From the NCBI GenBank assembly GCA_040904765.1, contig JBBDST010000062.1:1-14535 (forward strand): a stretch of 14,535 bases of DNA, given 5' to 3'. The stretch is from JBBDST01 sp040904765 (GTDB lineage Bacteria; Actinomycetota; Nitriliruptoria; Nitriliruptorales; Nitriliruptoraceae). The position numbers were made by a program, and so were the translations under genes. The notes below the pieces were generated by a model, which ran no database searches, was not told the DNA's origin, and saw nothing but the letters and a program-made list of their open reading frames with translations. Each line of letters begins with the position of its first letter. The stretch's first letter is position 1. Below are positions 1-6,925 of this stretch, in pieces.

Positions 1-510
1 TGCTCCTTGACGTCCCCGCTCGATGACGAACAGCAGCTGACCGCTTCCAAACACGATTACGCCGGTCATGGCCAGCAAAAACTGCAACCGTCCTGCGAGC
101 AGACCCTGAGCTGTCCCAACTGCGCGATATGAGGAGCCGACAACTCGGGCCGCTGGCAGGACCCGCAACGCGCGGACTGCTCGCACCACCCGCAGCATCC
201 GCAGAGCAGGCAATAGCAGGAACAACACCGACGGCCAGTGCCGAACGATAAAACGGCCAGGATGACCGGACACGATCAGTTTGGCGAGCAGCTCGAGCCC
301 AAAGAGCACCCAGATCACGTTGCTGATAATGGTGAGCGTCGCAACGGCCTCACGGGGCGCCACCAACTCGTAGGCGACCAAGCCAGCCCACATCGCTGCA
401 AGCACCGCCATCGGGATGTCGAGGCGACGTTCTAGCAGCGTGGCCAGACGCTCCCTTGACGTTACCTCGTCATTGGGATCGGGGTCGAGGGTGGAGACAG
501 GTTCGATCAT
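1..510 (-). CDS. Voltage-gated ion channel, potassium-channel type (3' part outside window)
   Basis: Reading leftward from the ATG whose A is at 510 gives 170 codons with no stop, so the C-terminus lies beyond the left edge. A GGAGGA ribosome site at 517-522 sits 6 nt before the ATG. The protein shows the voltage-sensor layout: S1 about residues 31-50, S2 about 56-80, S3 about 89-102, then an S4 helix with arginine at every third position (R104, R107, R110, R113, R116, then R122 after a proline), and the start of S5 at about 141-163. The pore loop and selectivity filter are not in view, so potassium selectivity is inferred from resemblance to Kch-like six-helix channels. It should be an inner-membrane protein. 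It is divergent from the diguanylate cyclase gene. I am sure of the voltage-sensor fold and less sure of the ion. Confidence 0.82.
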   Translation of the reverse strand, partial: MIEPVSTLDPDPNDEVTSRERLATLLERRLDIPMAVLAAMWAGLVAYELVAPREAVATLTIISNVIWVLFGLELLAKLIVSGHPGRFIVRHWPSVLFLLLPALRMLRVVRAVRALRVLPAARVVGSSYRAVGTAQGLLAGRLQFLLAMTGVIVFGSGQLLFVIERGRQGA

Positions 511-516
511 GACACA

Positions 517-522
517 TCCTCC
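517..522 (-). promoter_or_regulatory. Shine-Dalgarno site of the ion channel gene
   Basis: GGAGGA on the minus strand, 6 nt before the ATG at 510. It is one of the strongest ribosome sites in the window and fixes the start of the edge-truncated channel gene. Confidence 0.7.
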
Positions 523-629
523 GGCTCGATGGAATGTCCCTGCGGTGCGGCGCACATCCGGATAACGAGTGCAGTAACTGCGAATGGCAGGCTGACTCTA
601 GTGTCGCGATGATCACTTCAAACGCAGAG

Positions 630-667
630 CTAAAATAGTTAGTATTTTGAGACTAAACTAGTATGCT
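630..667. promoter_or_regulatory. AT-rich control region between channel and diguanylate cyclase
   Basis: A sharply AT-rich island in the 246-bp divergent gap. It holds the inverted repeat AAAATA-GTTAG-TATTTT (632-648). It also holds two near-identical 10-mers, CTAAAATAGT (630-639) and CTAAACTAGT (653-662), 23 bp apart, about two helical turns. This suggests a promoter with an operator, but I cannot assign -35/-10 boxes with confidence. The rest of the gap (523-629 and 668-756) shows nothing I recognise. Confidence 0.35.
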
Positions 668-756
668 CCAAGCGATTCCATCCCAACTTAGGTCGAAGTG
701 CCGAGTAAGGTCACGGGAATTTTCACCGTCGGCCAGGCCCTAATCGGCTCAGCGAG

Positions 757-1980
757 ATGGCCGAAGCCTTCGTCGGCACCGCTTTGTGGCTGACGATCCA
801 GGGAAAGGGCACTCCGATGCCGCCACATTTACCGGGGAGTGTGCAGTCCGAGGAGTCGGGGTTTCGTCGGGTCTACCTTATGACGATTGCCGTTCCGTTG
901 GTGCTTACGGTCGTCGTGTGGGCGAGGTTTGGAACGCCCAATCCATTTTTGTGGCTCGTGTTTCCCACACTGGTGCTGTACCTAGGCGTGCTGCTCATAG
1001 GGGTTTGGAGTCGACGTATCCGGTTGCGCTTGGCCGGCCGCTTGTTGTTTGTGGTGCCCGTGGTGTTGGTGTTTGGCCGCCTCATGCTGTGGAGGCTTGG
1101 ATTACGCCCAGAGCTCGGGCTGCCAGGCGATGCGATCGCCGGAGCTGTGTGGATCCCTGCCATCTTTCTGCTGGCGTTCATCGTGTTTGGTACGCGACGG
1201 GGAATGCAGATCAGCTTTTTGGTCTATCTGGGCTTCGTCGTCATCTACGGGCCTACCGTGTTGGCGGTGCTGCTCGGGGGTACTTCGGATCCGTCGGCCG
1301 CCGTTGCCTTTGCCATGGTCATGACCTACTTCGTGCTTGGGCCGTTGATCTGGTTGCTGGCGTCCCGCCTAGAGAGTCTGACCACGGAACGTGTGAGAGC
1401 TGATCTGCTGGCGGAGCAGATCAACAAAGAACGTGTGAGAGCCGATCTGCTCGCCGAGCAGGCCAACACTGATGCGCTGACTGAAGTCGCTAATCGTCGG
1501 CACCTGGACGACGAGTTCAAGCGGATGATCGCCGAGGCGCACCGTCACGATGTGCCGCTGTCAGTCGTGCTCTTTGATCTGGACAATTTTAAGGATGTCA
1601 ATGACGAGTATGGGCACAGCGCCGGCGATCGGGTGCTCGTCGAGGTTGCTCAACGGGTCAAGGCTGTGGTGCGAGACACCGATCTGTTCGTTCGTTGGGG
1701 CGGTGATGAGTTCCTGCTAGTAGCTCCCCACACGGACTATGCAGCGGCCATGGTGCTTGCGGAGCGCTGCCGTGTGGCGATCGGAGGGTCGCCTATGGAG
1801 GTTGGTGAGGTGACTGCTAGTTTTGGGGTGGCCACGCTCGAGGCTGGCGATGACGCGGACGCCCTGTTCCACCGTGCAGACCTTGTGCTTCATAGCGCTA
1901 AACAGGCGGATCGCGCGGCCAGTGGCGCTCCACTTGATAGCCCTGATGATGTCGATGGTTCTGAAGCGCGACAGACGTAA
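757..1980 (+). CDS. Membrane-bound GGDEF diguanylate cyclase
   Basis: Predicted to make cyclic di-GMP from two GTP, with the catalytic domain in the cytoplasm. Six hydrophobic segments fill residues about 40-201 (near 40-57, 62-84, 96-113, 126-146, 150-172, 181-201), forming an integral-membrane sensor that I cannot assign to a named MASE family. A charged helical linker (about 203-238) carries an exact-length 14-residue duplication. The GGDEF domain follows: DLDNFKDVND at 274-283 for metal and nucleotide binding, the inhibitory I-site RDTD at 306-309, and active-site GGDEF at 315-319, spaced five residues from the I-site as expected. Catalysis and product inhibition should both be intact. 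There is no EAL domain. Start: the ATG at 757 lacks a clear ribosome site, but codons 2-20 have coding-like third positions. The ATG at 817, after GGGAAAGGG (801-809), is a real alternative. Confidence 0.9.
   Translation: MAEAFVGTALWLTIQGKGTPMPPHLPGSVQSEESGFRRVYLMTIAVPLVLTVVVWARFGTPNPFLWLVFPTLVLYLGVLLIGVWSRRIRLRLAGRLLFVVPVVLVFGRLMLWRLGLRPELGLPGDAIAGAVWIPAIFLLAFIVFGTRRGMQISFLVYLGFVVIYGPTVLAVLLGGTSDPSAAVAFAMVMTYFVLGPLIWLLASRLESLTTERVRADLLAEQINKERVRADLLAEQANTDALTEVANRRHLDDEFKRMIAEAHRHDVPLSVVLFDLDNFKDVNDEYGHSAGDRVLVEVAQRVKAVVRDTDLFVRWGGDEFLLVAPHTDYAAAMVLAERCRVAIGGSPMEVGEVTASFGVATLEAGDDADALFHRADLVLHSAKQADRAASGAPLDSPDDVDGSEARQT
1387..1470 (+). repeat. Tandem 42-bp direct repeat in the cyclase linker
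   Basis: Two adjacent 42-bp units (1387-1428 and 1429-1470) encode ERVRADLLAEQINK and ERVRADLLAEQANT. Each unit is 14 residues, exactly two heptads, so the duplication lengthens the signalling helix without changing its coiled-coil phase. The DNA copies differ at a handful of positions, several of them synonymous, so the duplication is not brand new. Confidence 0.85.
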
Positions 1981-2230
1981 CCACCCCGATTTAACCAAGA
2001 TTCTTCACCAGATCTACTGGAAACAAACGCGAACAACATGCTGCCTCTGCCTGATTGGTGGCGGCGATACGTTGGTCGTAGTCGGTCCAACAACGATTGC
2101 AAACCAGGTTGTTGCAGGACAGGTGGGCGGGGCTTGGTGGATTGGGCAACTGAGGATTGGGATGGGTCAAGCCATTGGGGCCCGCGTGTCGTTGTCATGG
2201 CGCGGTTGCAGCATCGGTTTATAGGTCTGT
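1981..2230. other. Intergenic stretch without an intact gene
   Basis: This stretch lies between the cyclase stop and the transposase remnant. The only hint of former coding is a minus-strand frame ending at about 2003 with closely spaced cysteines (CNNLVCNRCW, then CC further on). It has no start with a ribosome site and I do not recognise a family. It may be a gene remnant brought in with, or interrupted by, the adjacent insertion sequence. No terminator hairpin was seen after the cyclase. Confidence 0.3.
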
Positions 2231-2960
2231 CTATGCCTGTGCAGGAGTGCGATAGTTAAAAGTGTTTGCGGTTCCGGTTGTAGGACAGCACGATGTATTG
2301 CGCGACTGCGAACCGGGCACGCACTTAGGTTGCGAACCGTTGCCGATGGGACGTGTTGCTTTGTAACGGCGCGAAAAGCGATTCAGCTACAGCGTTGTCT
2401 CAACAGACGCTGGTGCGTTCCATCGACCTGACGATGTGATGTTCGCCACACCACGTCAAAAAATCGTGGGCGTCATATTGAGCGTCACGGTTGCTGTGAA
2501 AAATCGCGTCAGCACGAACTGCCTGTGAGCATGAACCATCTTTAGTGCGTCGATCGCCAGCGATGTGAGCATATGGTCGGCGACCTGCTCGCCGACATCA
2601 ATACAAAGATGAGCAGTATCGCCTACTAGATGGGTCTTTGACGCCTCGGCGATGAAATCGCCTGCGAGCAAAATAGGGCGGATACCTGGCAGCATCTGAA
2701 AGCGCCATGGTGATCCAAAAAGGCACGCGACTAGACCGCTACCAAACCGTGTGTAGGCATAACGTCGGCGAGGAGACGGACACTGCACGCACTCCCGGTC
2801 ATTTTACTCACGGGTAATCCGACGGCACCGAGAGGCATGTCGGGACTCGTCGAACACCGCAACGACCAACAGCCCCAGTTCGGTCCGACGTGGCACCGTC
2901 GAAGTTGCATCCGAGGTCTGGTCCGAGCAAATCGAAGGATGCAGTGCCCGTTGCCCGATG
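2231..2960 (-). pseudogene. Decayed IS3-family transposase (OrfB, DDE integrase) remnant
   Basis: On the minus strand, broken frames together follow the IS3 OrfB layout. In order they are: an ESRHASRCRRI stretch like the usual ESRGTYG region; RLLADVMPTHGL like the RxxRLMRxxGL helix; LAGDFIAEASKTHLVGDTA like the (R)DFTAxAPNxLWVGDIT segment; ADHMLTSLAIDALKM; FHSNRDAQYDAHDFL; DNAVAES; and YNRNRKHF-NYRTPAQA ending at a TAG (complement of 2231-2233). The damage includes several frameshifts, a deletion between the first D region and ADHM, the second catalytic Asp replaced (HSNRD for HSDRG), and a TGA where the conserved Trp of the WDNA motif belongs. It cannot be active. I could not find terminal inverted repeats or target duplications, so the outer limits, especially the upper one, are approximate. 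Confidence 0.78.
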
Positions 2961-2966
2961 GGTGCT

Positions 2967-2986
2967 CTCGATTGGACAGTCCCAAC
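2967..2986 (+). promoter_or_regulatory. Possible DevR half-site upstream of the nitroreductase gene
   Basis: The right half AGTCCC (2978-2983) matches the DevR consensus exactly, but the left half does not; about 8 of 14 core positions agree. It sits inside a small palindrome, TTGGACAGTCCCAA (2972-2985). The core ends 52 nt before the nitroreductase ATG, the same distance as the better site before the SRPBCC-like gene. Alone it is weak; the matching position is what makes it worth recording. Confidence 0.35.
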
Positions 2987-3034
2987 AGGATTCCTTCAGG
3001 GTAGTGTTTCAGAAAGGACGCGAAAGGGATCTGC

Positions 3035-3691
3035 ATGTCCAAAGTGTTGGCACTGTCACCAGATGAACTGCTCACCACTACCCGTTCGGTGCGTAAACGG
3101 CTGGACTATACGCGCGCCATACCACGCGAACTGGTCGTCGATTGTGTTCGCATCGCACAGCAGGCACCGCAAGGCTCAAACATTGCTCAAACACAGTTCG
3201 TGTTGATTGATGACAAAGACATGATTGCTGCGGTGGCTGCGATCTATCTCGACGTGTTTGAAACCCAGTATGTCACCGACAGTTTTAGTGTGTTCAACCG
3301 TGATGAAGGGGATGACACGGCGAATCAGCAGAACCGCAGGGTTGCAGGTTCTGTTGAGCATCTGGCGCGCACCATGCATCAAGCACCGATGCTTGCGTTG
3401 ATCTGTGCCCAGCCGCGCTTTGTTCCTGACCCGGTACGGGTTAAATCGCGGATGGGTAGCGTCATGCCAGGGATTTGGAGTTTTATGCTGGCAGCCAGGG
3501 CCAGAGGACTTGGCACCTGCTGGACCGGATTTACGAACCGGCGTGAAGCCGAAATGGCTGAACTGTTAGGCATCCCGCTTGCAGATGTGGAACAGGTCGC
3601 GTTGACCCCCGTCGCCTACACGATCGGCACGGATTTTCGTCCGGCACGGCGTGACCCGCCCGAAAGCATCATCCACTGGAACAGTTGGTAG
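3035..3691 (+). CDS. Nitroreductase-family FMN oxidoreductase
   Basis: A 218-residue FMN-dependent NAD(P)H oxidoreductase of the nitroreductase superfamily; length and layout fit. RSVRKR at about 17-22 and the AQQAPQGSN turn at about 41-49 are the usual FMN-phosphate and flavin contacts. The hydrophobic helix after GSVMPGIWSFMLAARARGLG (about 147-166) is the family's core helix, and TPVAY at about 192-196 fits the C-terminal strand. The natural substrate cannot be read from sequence. The ATG follows GAAAGGG at 3022-3028. The gene is convergent with the DevS-like kinase, the two stops being 4 nt apart. In M. tuberculosis several nitroreductases (Rv3131, Rv3127, Rv2032) belong to the DosR regulon, and Rv3131 lies next to devRS, so this neighbourhood suggests a hypoxia-related role. 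Confidence 0.88.
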   Translation: MSKVLALSPDELLTTTRSVRKRLDYTRAIPRELVVDCVRIAQQAPQGSNIAQTQFVLIDDKDMIAAVAAIYLDVFETQYVTDSFSVFNRDEGDDTANQQNRRVAGSVEHLARTMHQAPMLALICAQPRFVPDPVRVKSRMGSVMPGIWSFMLAARARGLGTCWTGFTNRREAEMAELLGIPLADVEQVALTPVAYTIGTDFRPARRDPPESIIHWNSW

Positions 3692-3695
3692 GCGC

Positions 3696-5255
3696 CTAAC
3701 GGTGCACCGGCACCTGCCAGGTGACGATCGTGCCAACCCCAGGCGTTGCCGTGACGTCACATTGCCCGCCACACGCCTTGGCCCGTTCGACCATGTTGCG
3801 CATGCCATGCCCGTGGATACGGCCTTGCACAATTCCAACACCGTCATCGCTCACCGTCAACATCAGCATGTCGCCGACAACTGCAACATCAACGCGCACG
3901 GTTGATGCCCCTGCATGTTTCACCACGTTGGTAAGAGCCTCACGCAACACCGGCACAACATGGTGGGCGACCGTGTCGCCAATCAGCGTGTCAACTGCGC
4001 CGGTAAACGTGACGCGGATAGGGGATGGCAGTAAGGAACTCATCTCACCTGTGATTTGCATCAGCGCGCTTCGGACACTGGCGTCAGTGGGTAGCTGATG
4101 CAGTGAAAAGATGGTGGAGCGGATCTGTTTCACGGTCGCATCAATCTGATCAACAGCGGCGTTGATCGGTCCAACGACGGCGTCGTCGTTTTGGTTGCGC
4201 CGGGCTAAGGCTTGTAGCGACAGGCCGGTTGCAAACAGTTCTTGAATCACCGTGTCATGCAGATCGCGGCCGATGCGTTCACGTTCAGCAACAAGCTCTA
4301 ATGCGGCGACGTCTTCGGCTGCCCGCTGTCGTGCCAACGCCAGCCGGGCGGTACCAACAAAACTGGCCAGTTCTTCGTAGTCGCGTGCGGTGGCTGGCCG
4401 TGTCAACCCAACGCCGAGAATAGTGGCAGAGTCACCGTCCTCAAGACGCGTCCACAATGCCTGGCCATCACCAAAAACCTTTGACGTGTTTTCGTCTACC
4501 GTGTTGTCGTCCTGCAATTGAGCGAACGGCACCGTTGAAAGCGAAGTGGCGTCTATCGGACCGCACACCGCAGCGATGGCAGCATTGTCAGACTGGTCGT
4601 GTGTAAGTATGCAGGCAGCAACACCGCCAAACAAGATATGTGCTGCGGCAGCAATTTCACGTAAAGCATCAGACACCGCACCACCGGAGAGCAAACTCAC
4701 GGCCAGTTGCAAAACTGCGTCACGCCAACGTTCCCGTTCACGCAACTGCTCCAACTGTCGGGTGTTGGCGATCGCTGAACCGGCAAGCGCACTTAACGCG
4801 ACAATCCGGGCTTCATCAACGGTGGTGAACGGTGTGCCGTCACGTTTTTCGGTGAGATACAGGTTGCCGAACACTTCGTCTCGCACACGGATCGGCGCGC
4901 CAAGAAACGTTCTCATTACCGGATGATGCGCCGGAAATCCGCCTGCGGCTGGATGCGATGAAAGGTCAGCAAGGCGAATCGGGTACGGGTCGGTAAGCAG
5001 CAGACCAAGCACACCTCCACCGCGCGGGAGTGCGCCGAGCTGTTGCACCTGCTCGGCGGACATTCCCGTGTGGACAAACTGGGTCAGCTGGCCGTTGTCG
5101 CCAACGACGCCAAGGGCGCCGTAACGGGCATCAACGAGGGCGCAGGCCGCCTCGACGATGCGTTGTAAGACGTCGGCTAAACCGGTGTCTTCGGTGACAG
5201 CGGTGATCGCATCCAGCAGACTGGTGAGCTCATCGCCACGGTTGTTATCTGTCAC
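3696..5255 (-). CDS. devS: DevS/DosS-type heme-GAF sensor histidine kinase
   Basis: Cytoplasmic NarL-class kinase of 519 residues with the DevS order: GAF-A (about 20-168), a degenerate second GAF (about 176-310), HisKA_3 with phospho-acceptor H333 in RIGRDLHDTVIQELF, and an ATPase domain with N443 in REALTNVVKHA and DDGVGI at 470-475. GAF-A closely follows M. tuberculosis DosS. GGFPAHHPVMRTFLG places H111 at the proximal heme ligand (DosS H149), and VFGNLYLTEK places Y133 at the distal tyrosine (DosS Y171). DARYGALG has Gly49 where DosS has Glu87 and DosT has Gly85. It should therefore bind heme and sense O2, NO, CO or redox state, then phosphorylate the DevR-like protein encoded at 7578-8234. 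The frame stays open to 5342, but upstream codons include rare AGA, CGA and CTA and cover a likely promoter, so I prefer GTG 5255, weakly preceded by AAAG. ATG 5330 and ATG 5300 are alternatives. Confidence 0.9.
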   Translation of the reverse strand: MTDNNRGDELTSLLDAITAVTEDTGLADVLQRIVEAACALVDARYGALGVVGDNGQLTQFVHTGMSAEQVQQLGALPRGGGVLGLLLTDPYPIRLADLSSHPAAGGFPAHHPVMRTFLGAPIRVRDEVFGNLYLTEKRDGTPFTTVDEARIVALSALAGSAIANTRQLEQLRERERWRDAVLQLAVSLLSGGAVSDALREIAAAAHILFGGVAACILTHDQSDNAAIAAVCGPIDATSLSTVPFAQLQDDNTVDENTSKVFGDGQALWTRLEDGDSATILGVGLTRPATARDYEELASFVGTARLALARQRAAEDVAALELVAERERIGRDLHDTVIQELFATGLSLQALARRNQNDDAVVGPINAAVDQIDATVKQIRSTIFSLHQLPTDASVRSALMQITGEMSSLLPSPIRVTFTGAVDTLIGDTVAHHVVPVLREALTNVVKHAGASTVRVDVAVVGDMLMLTVSDDGVGIVQGRIHGHGMRNMVERAKACGGQCDVTATPGVGTIVTWQVPVHR

Positions 5256-5302
5256 GCCACACTTTCGTCTCACAACGGTATGGTCGAACTTTAAGGGCAT
5301 TG

Positions 5303-5330
5303 ATAGTACGTGTCCGAAGGTCAGTGTCAT
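5303..5330 (-). promoter_or_regulatory. Candidate promoter of the DevS-like kinase
   Basis: On the minus strand, ATGACA (complement of 5325-5330; five of six match TTGACA) is followed after 16 bp by TACTAT (complement of 5303-5308; four of six match TATAAT). It would give a leader of about 40 nt to the GTG at 5255. It lies directly downstream of the 22-bp palindrome. Confidence 0.4.
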
Positions 5331-5345
5331 GCGCGACAACACGCC

Positions 5346-5367
5346 TAAGTTACGCTACCGTAACTTA
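5346..5367. promoter_or_regulatory. Perfect 22-bp palindromic operator between kinase and nitronate-monooxygenase-like gene
   Basis: TAAGTTACG (5346-5354), CTAC, CGTAACTTA (5359-5367): nine perfectly paired bases per arm around a 4-nt centre. Size and symmetry fit a dimeric regulator such as a TetR-family repressor. It does not match the DevR box. Its position allows control of both divergent genes. No regulator of that type is encoded in the window. Confidence 0.6.
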
Positions 5368-5421
5368 CGGAGCGCTCGAAGCCGCCGAGCCCGTTTGACA
5401 GATTCACCCTAGGCGGCCTAC

Positions 5422-5427
5422 AGGAGG
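5422..5427 (+). promoter_or_regulatory. Shine-Dalgarno site choosing GTG 5434
   Basis: AGGAGG, the ideal sequence. It leaves 6 nt to GTG 5434 but only 3 nt to the in-frame TTG 5431, so GTG 5434 is the likely start. Confidence 0.7.
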
Positions 5428-5433
5428 CCGTTG

Positions 5434-6891
5434 GTGGCAGGAAATACGACGCAGTGGCCAACCATCATCCAAGGCGGGATGGGAGTTGGCGTATCCAGCT
5501 GGCAGCTGGCTAAGGCGGTTGCTGAGCACGGCCAACTTGGGGTTATCTCTGGCACGGCTGTGGCCGTGACATTTGCCCGCAGGATGCGTGACGGCGATCC
5601 TGATGGAACCTTAAACGCTGCCCTTGACGCGTTTCCGTTCCCAGCCATGGCTCAACGGATCCGTGAACGCCACAAAGAAGGCCATGGCACCAGTCAGCAA
5701 GACAAGTATCGCGGTACGCCAATGCCTCGTATTGATAGCAACGCTGCATACCTTGAACTCACCGTTGTTGCCTCATTTGCCGAAGTGTGGCGGGCCAAGC
5801 AAGGGCACGACGGTGTTGTTGGCGTCAACCTGCTCGAAAAAATTCAGATTCCCACCGTTCCCTCGCTGTATGGCGCGATCCTTGCTGGGGTCGATTACGT
5901 CTTGATGGGTGCGGGCATACCGATTCGTATCCCGGCAATTATCGACGCACTGACACGCCACGAAGACGCCCGCCTGCCCATCAAAATTAGTGGCGACACC
6001 ACCCAAGACACCACCTACGCGTCGTTCTCGCCCCAAACATTCGCTGCTGGCGAACTGCTCCCAACGCTTACCCGTCCTAACTTCCTTGCGATCGTAAGTT
6101 CCCATACGCTCGCAAAACATTTGGCCGGGTCAAGTTATGGCAGCCCTGACGGGTTCATTGTCGAAGCACCAATCGCCGGTGGTCACAACGCTCCGCCGCG
6201 CGGCAAAATGGCGTTAAACGACGTTGGTGAGCCGGTGTATGGCTCACGCGACGAGGTCGACCTCGAACAGATCGCCGATCTGGGTAAGCCCTACTGGCTG
6301 GCAGGAGGCTATGGCCGTGCCGAACAGGTCAAGCAGGCCCGTGAACGCGGCGCAGCCGGCGTCCAAGTCGGGACTGCTTTTGCGTTCTGTGACGAATCCG
6401 GGCTTGATGCAACCGTCAAGGCACAAGTGATTAAAGCCGTCATCAACGGTGAAGCACGCGTGCGCACCGACCCACTCGCCTCGCCAACTGGTTTCCCGTT
6501 CAAAGTCGTCGAACTGCCAGGAACCATCGGTGAACCGGCTGTTGGTGAAGCTCGCCAGCGCATCTGTGATTTGGGGTATCTGCGCGAGCCGTACCGCACA
6601 CCGACGGGCAGCATCGGCTACCGGTGTGCTTCTGAACCGGTCGATGACTATGTCAAAAAAGGTGGCGACATTGCCGATACGGTCGGGCGCCGCTGCCTGT
6701 GTAATGGGCTGGTCACCAGCAACGGGCTTGGACAAATCCGTCGTGATGGCAGTGAGGAACTTCCGATTGTTACGGCCGGCGATGACCTGATTGACGTCAC
6801 TCGATTTCTCAAAGACGGCGCAACCTCATACACCGCCGCCGACGTGTTGCAAGAGCTGTTAGCCCATGTGGGAAACCCTGCCGTTGCCTAG
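5434..6891 (+). CDS. Nitronate monooxygenase / 2-nitropropane dioxygenase-like FMN protein (long form)
   Basis: A 485-residue TIM-barrel flavoprotein. Family marks are IIQGGMGVGVSSWQLA at residues 11-26 (FMN loop), GQLGVISGTA near 33-42, GAGIP near 159-163, IVEAPIAGGHNAPPRG ending near 257 with the likely active-site His251, LAGGYG near 289-294, and GVQVGTAFAF near 309-318 for phosphate binding. It is much longer than the roughly 320-350 residue nitronate monooxygenases. It carries an extra charged stretch near 48-100 and a C-terminal extension of about 150 residues with C378, C398, C421 and C423 (RCLCNGL). Similar long NMO-like proteins exist, but I know of no proven reaction for them, so nitronate oxidation is not assured. 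The start is GTG 5434, set by AGGAGG. It leads the rightward block; the downstream gene has its own control site after a 102-bp gap. Confidence 0.8.
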   Translation: MAGNTTQWPTIIQGGMGVGVSSWQLAKAVAEHGQLGVISGTAVAVTFARRMRDGDPDGTLNAALDAFPFPAMAQRIRERHKEGHGTSQQDKYRGTPMPRIDSNAAYLELTVVASFAEVWRAKQGHDGVVGVNLLEKIQIPTVPSLYGAILAGVDYVLMGAGIPIRIPAIIDALTRHEDARLPIKISGDTTQDTTYASFSPQTFAAGELLPTLTRPNFLAIVSSHTLAKHLAGSSYGSPDGFIVEAPIAGGHNAPPRGKMALNDVGEPVYGSRDEVDLEQIADLGKPYWLAGGYGRAEQVKQARERGAAGVQVGTAFAFCDESGLDATVKAQVIKAVINGEARVRTDPLASPTGFPFKVVELPGTIGEPAVGEARQRICDLGYLREPYRTPTGSIGYRCASEPVDDYVKKGGDIADTVGRRCLCNGLVTSNGLGQIRRDGSEELPIVTAGDDLIDVTRFLKDGATSYTAADVLQELLAHVGNPAVA

Positions 6892-6898
6892 TTCGTTC

Positions 6899-6919
6899 AA
6901 AAAAGGGCAACACTGCCCC
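6899..6919 (-). terminator. Hairpin with T-tract reading leftward
   Basis: GGGCA-ACAC-TGCCC (6905-6918) is preceded on the plus strand by six A (6899-6904). On the minus strand this is a stem followed by TTTTTT, a classic intrinsic terminator. In the plus direction the hairpin comes 13 nt after the stop of the nitronate-monooxygenase-like gene but lacks a T-run. It may stop antisense transcription into that gene or simply end its mRNA. Confidence 0.45.
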
Positions 6920-6925
6920 TAGCAG

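Noticed and set aside
2170..2190. TTGGGGCCCG-like sequence resembling a DevR site in the gap
   Set aside because: It lacks both half-sites (GGGACT/AGTCCC) and no gene start lies downstream at the expected distance.
1823..2224. 133-codon plus-strand frame at the end of the cyclase
   Set aside because: It overlaps the GGDEF domain in another frame, then runs through the degraded gap; no ribosome site or family features.
5256..5342. N-terminal extension of the DevS-like kinase
   Set aside because: Rare codons, no good ribosome site, and it covers a plausible -35/-10 pair. It cannot be fully excluded (ATG 5330).
5395..5400. Perfect TTGACA before the nitronate-monooxygenase-like gene
   Set aside because: A -10 at 16-18 bp would overlap the AGGAGG ribosome site and no TANNNT-like hexamer is there, so it is probably chance.
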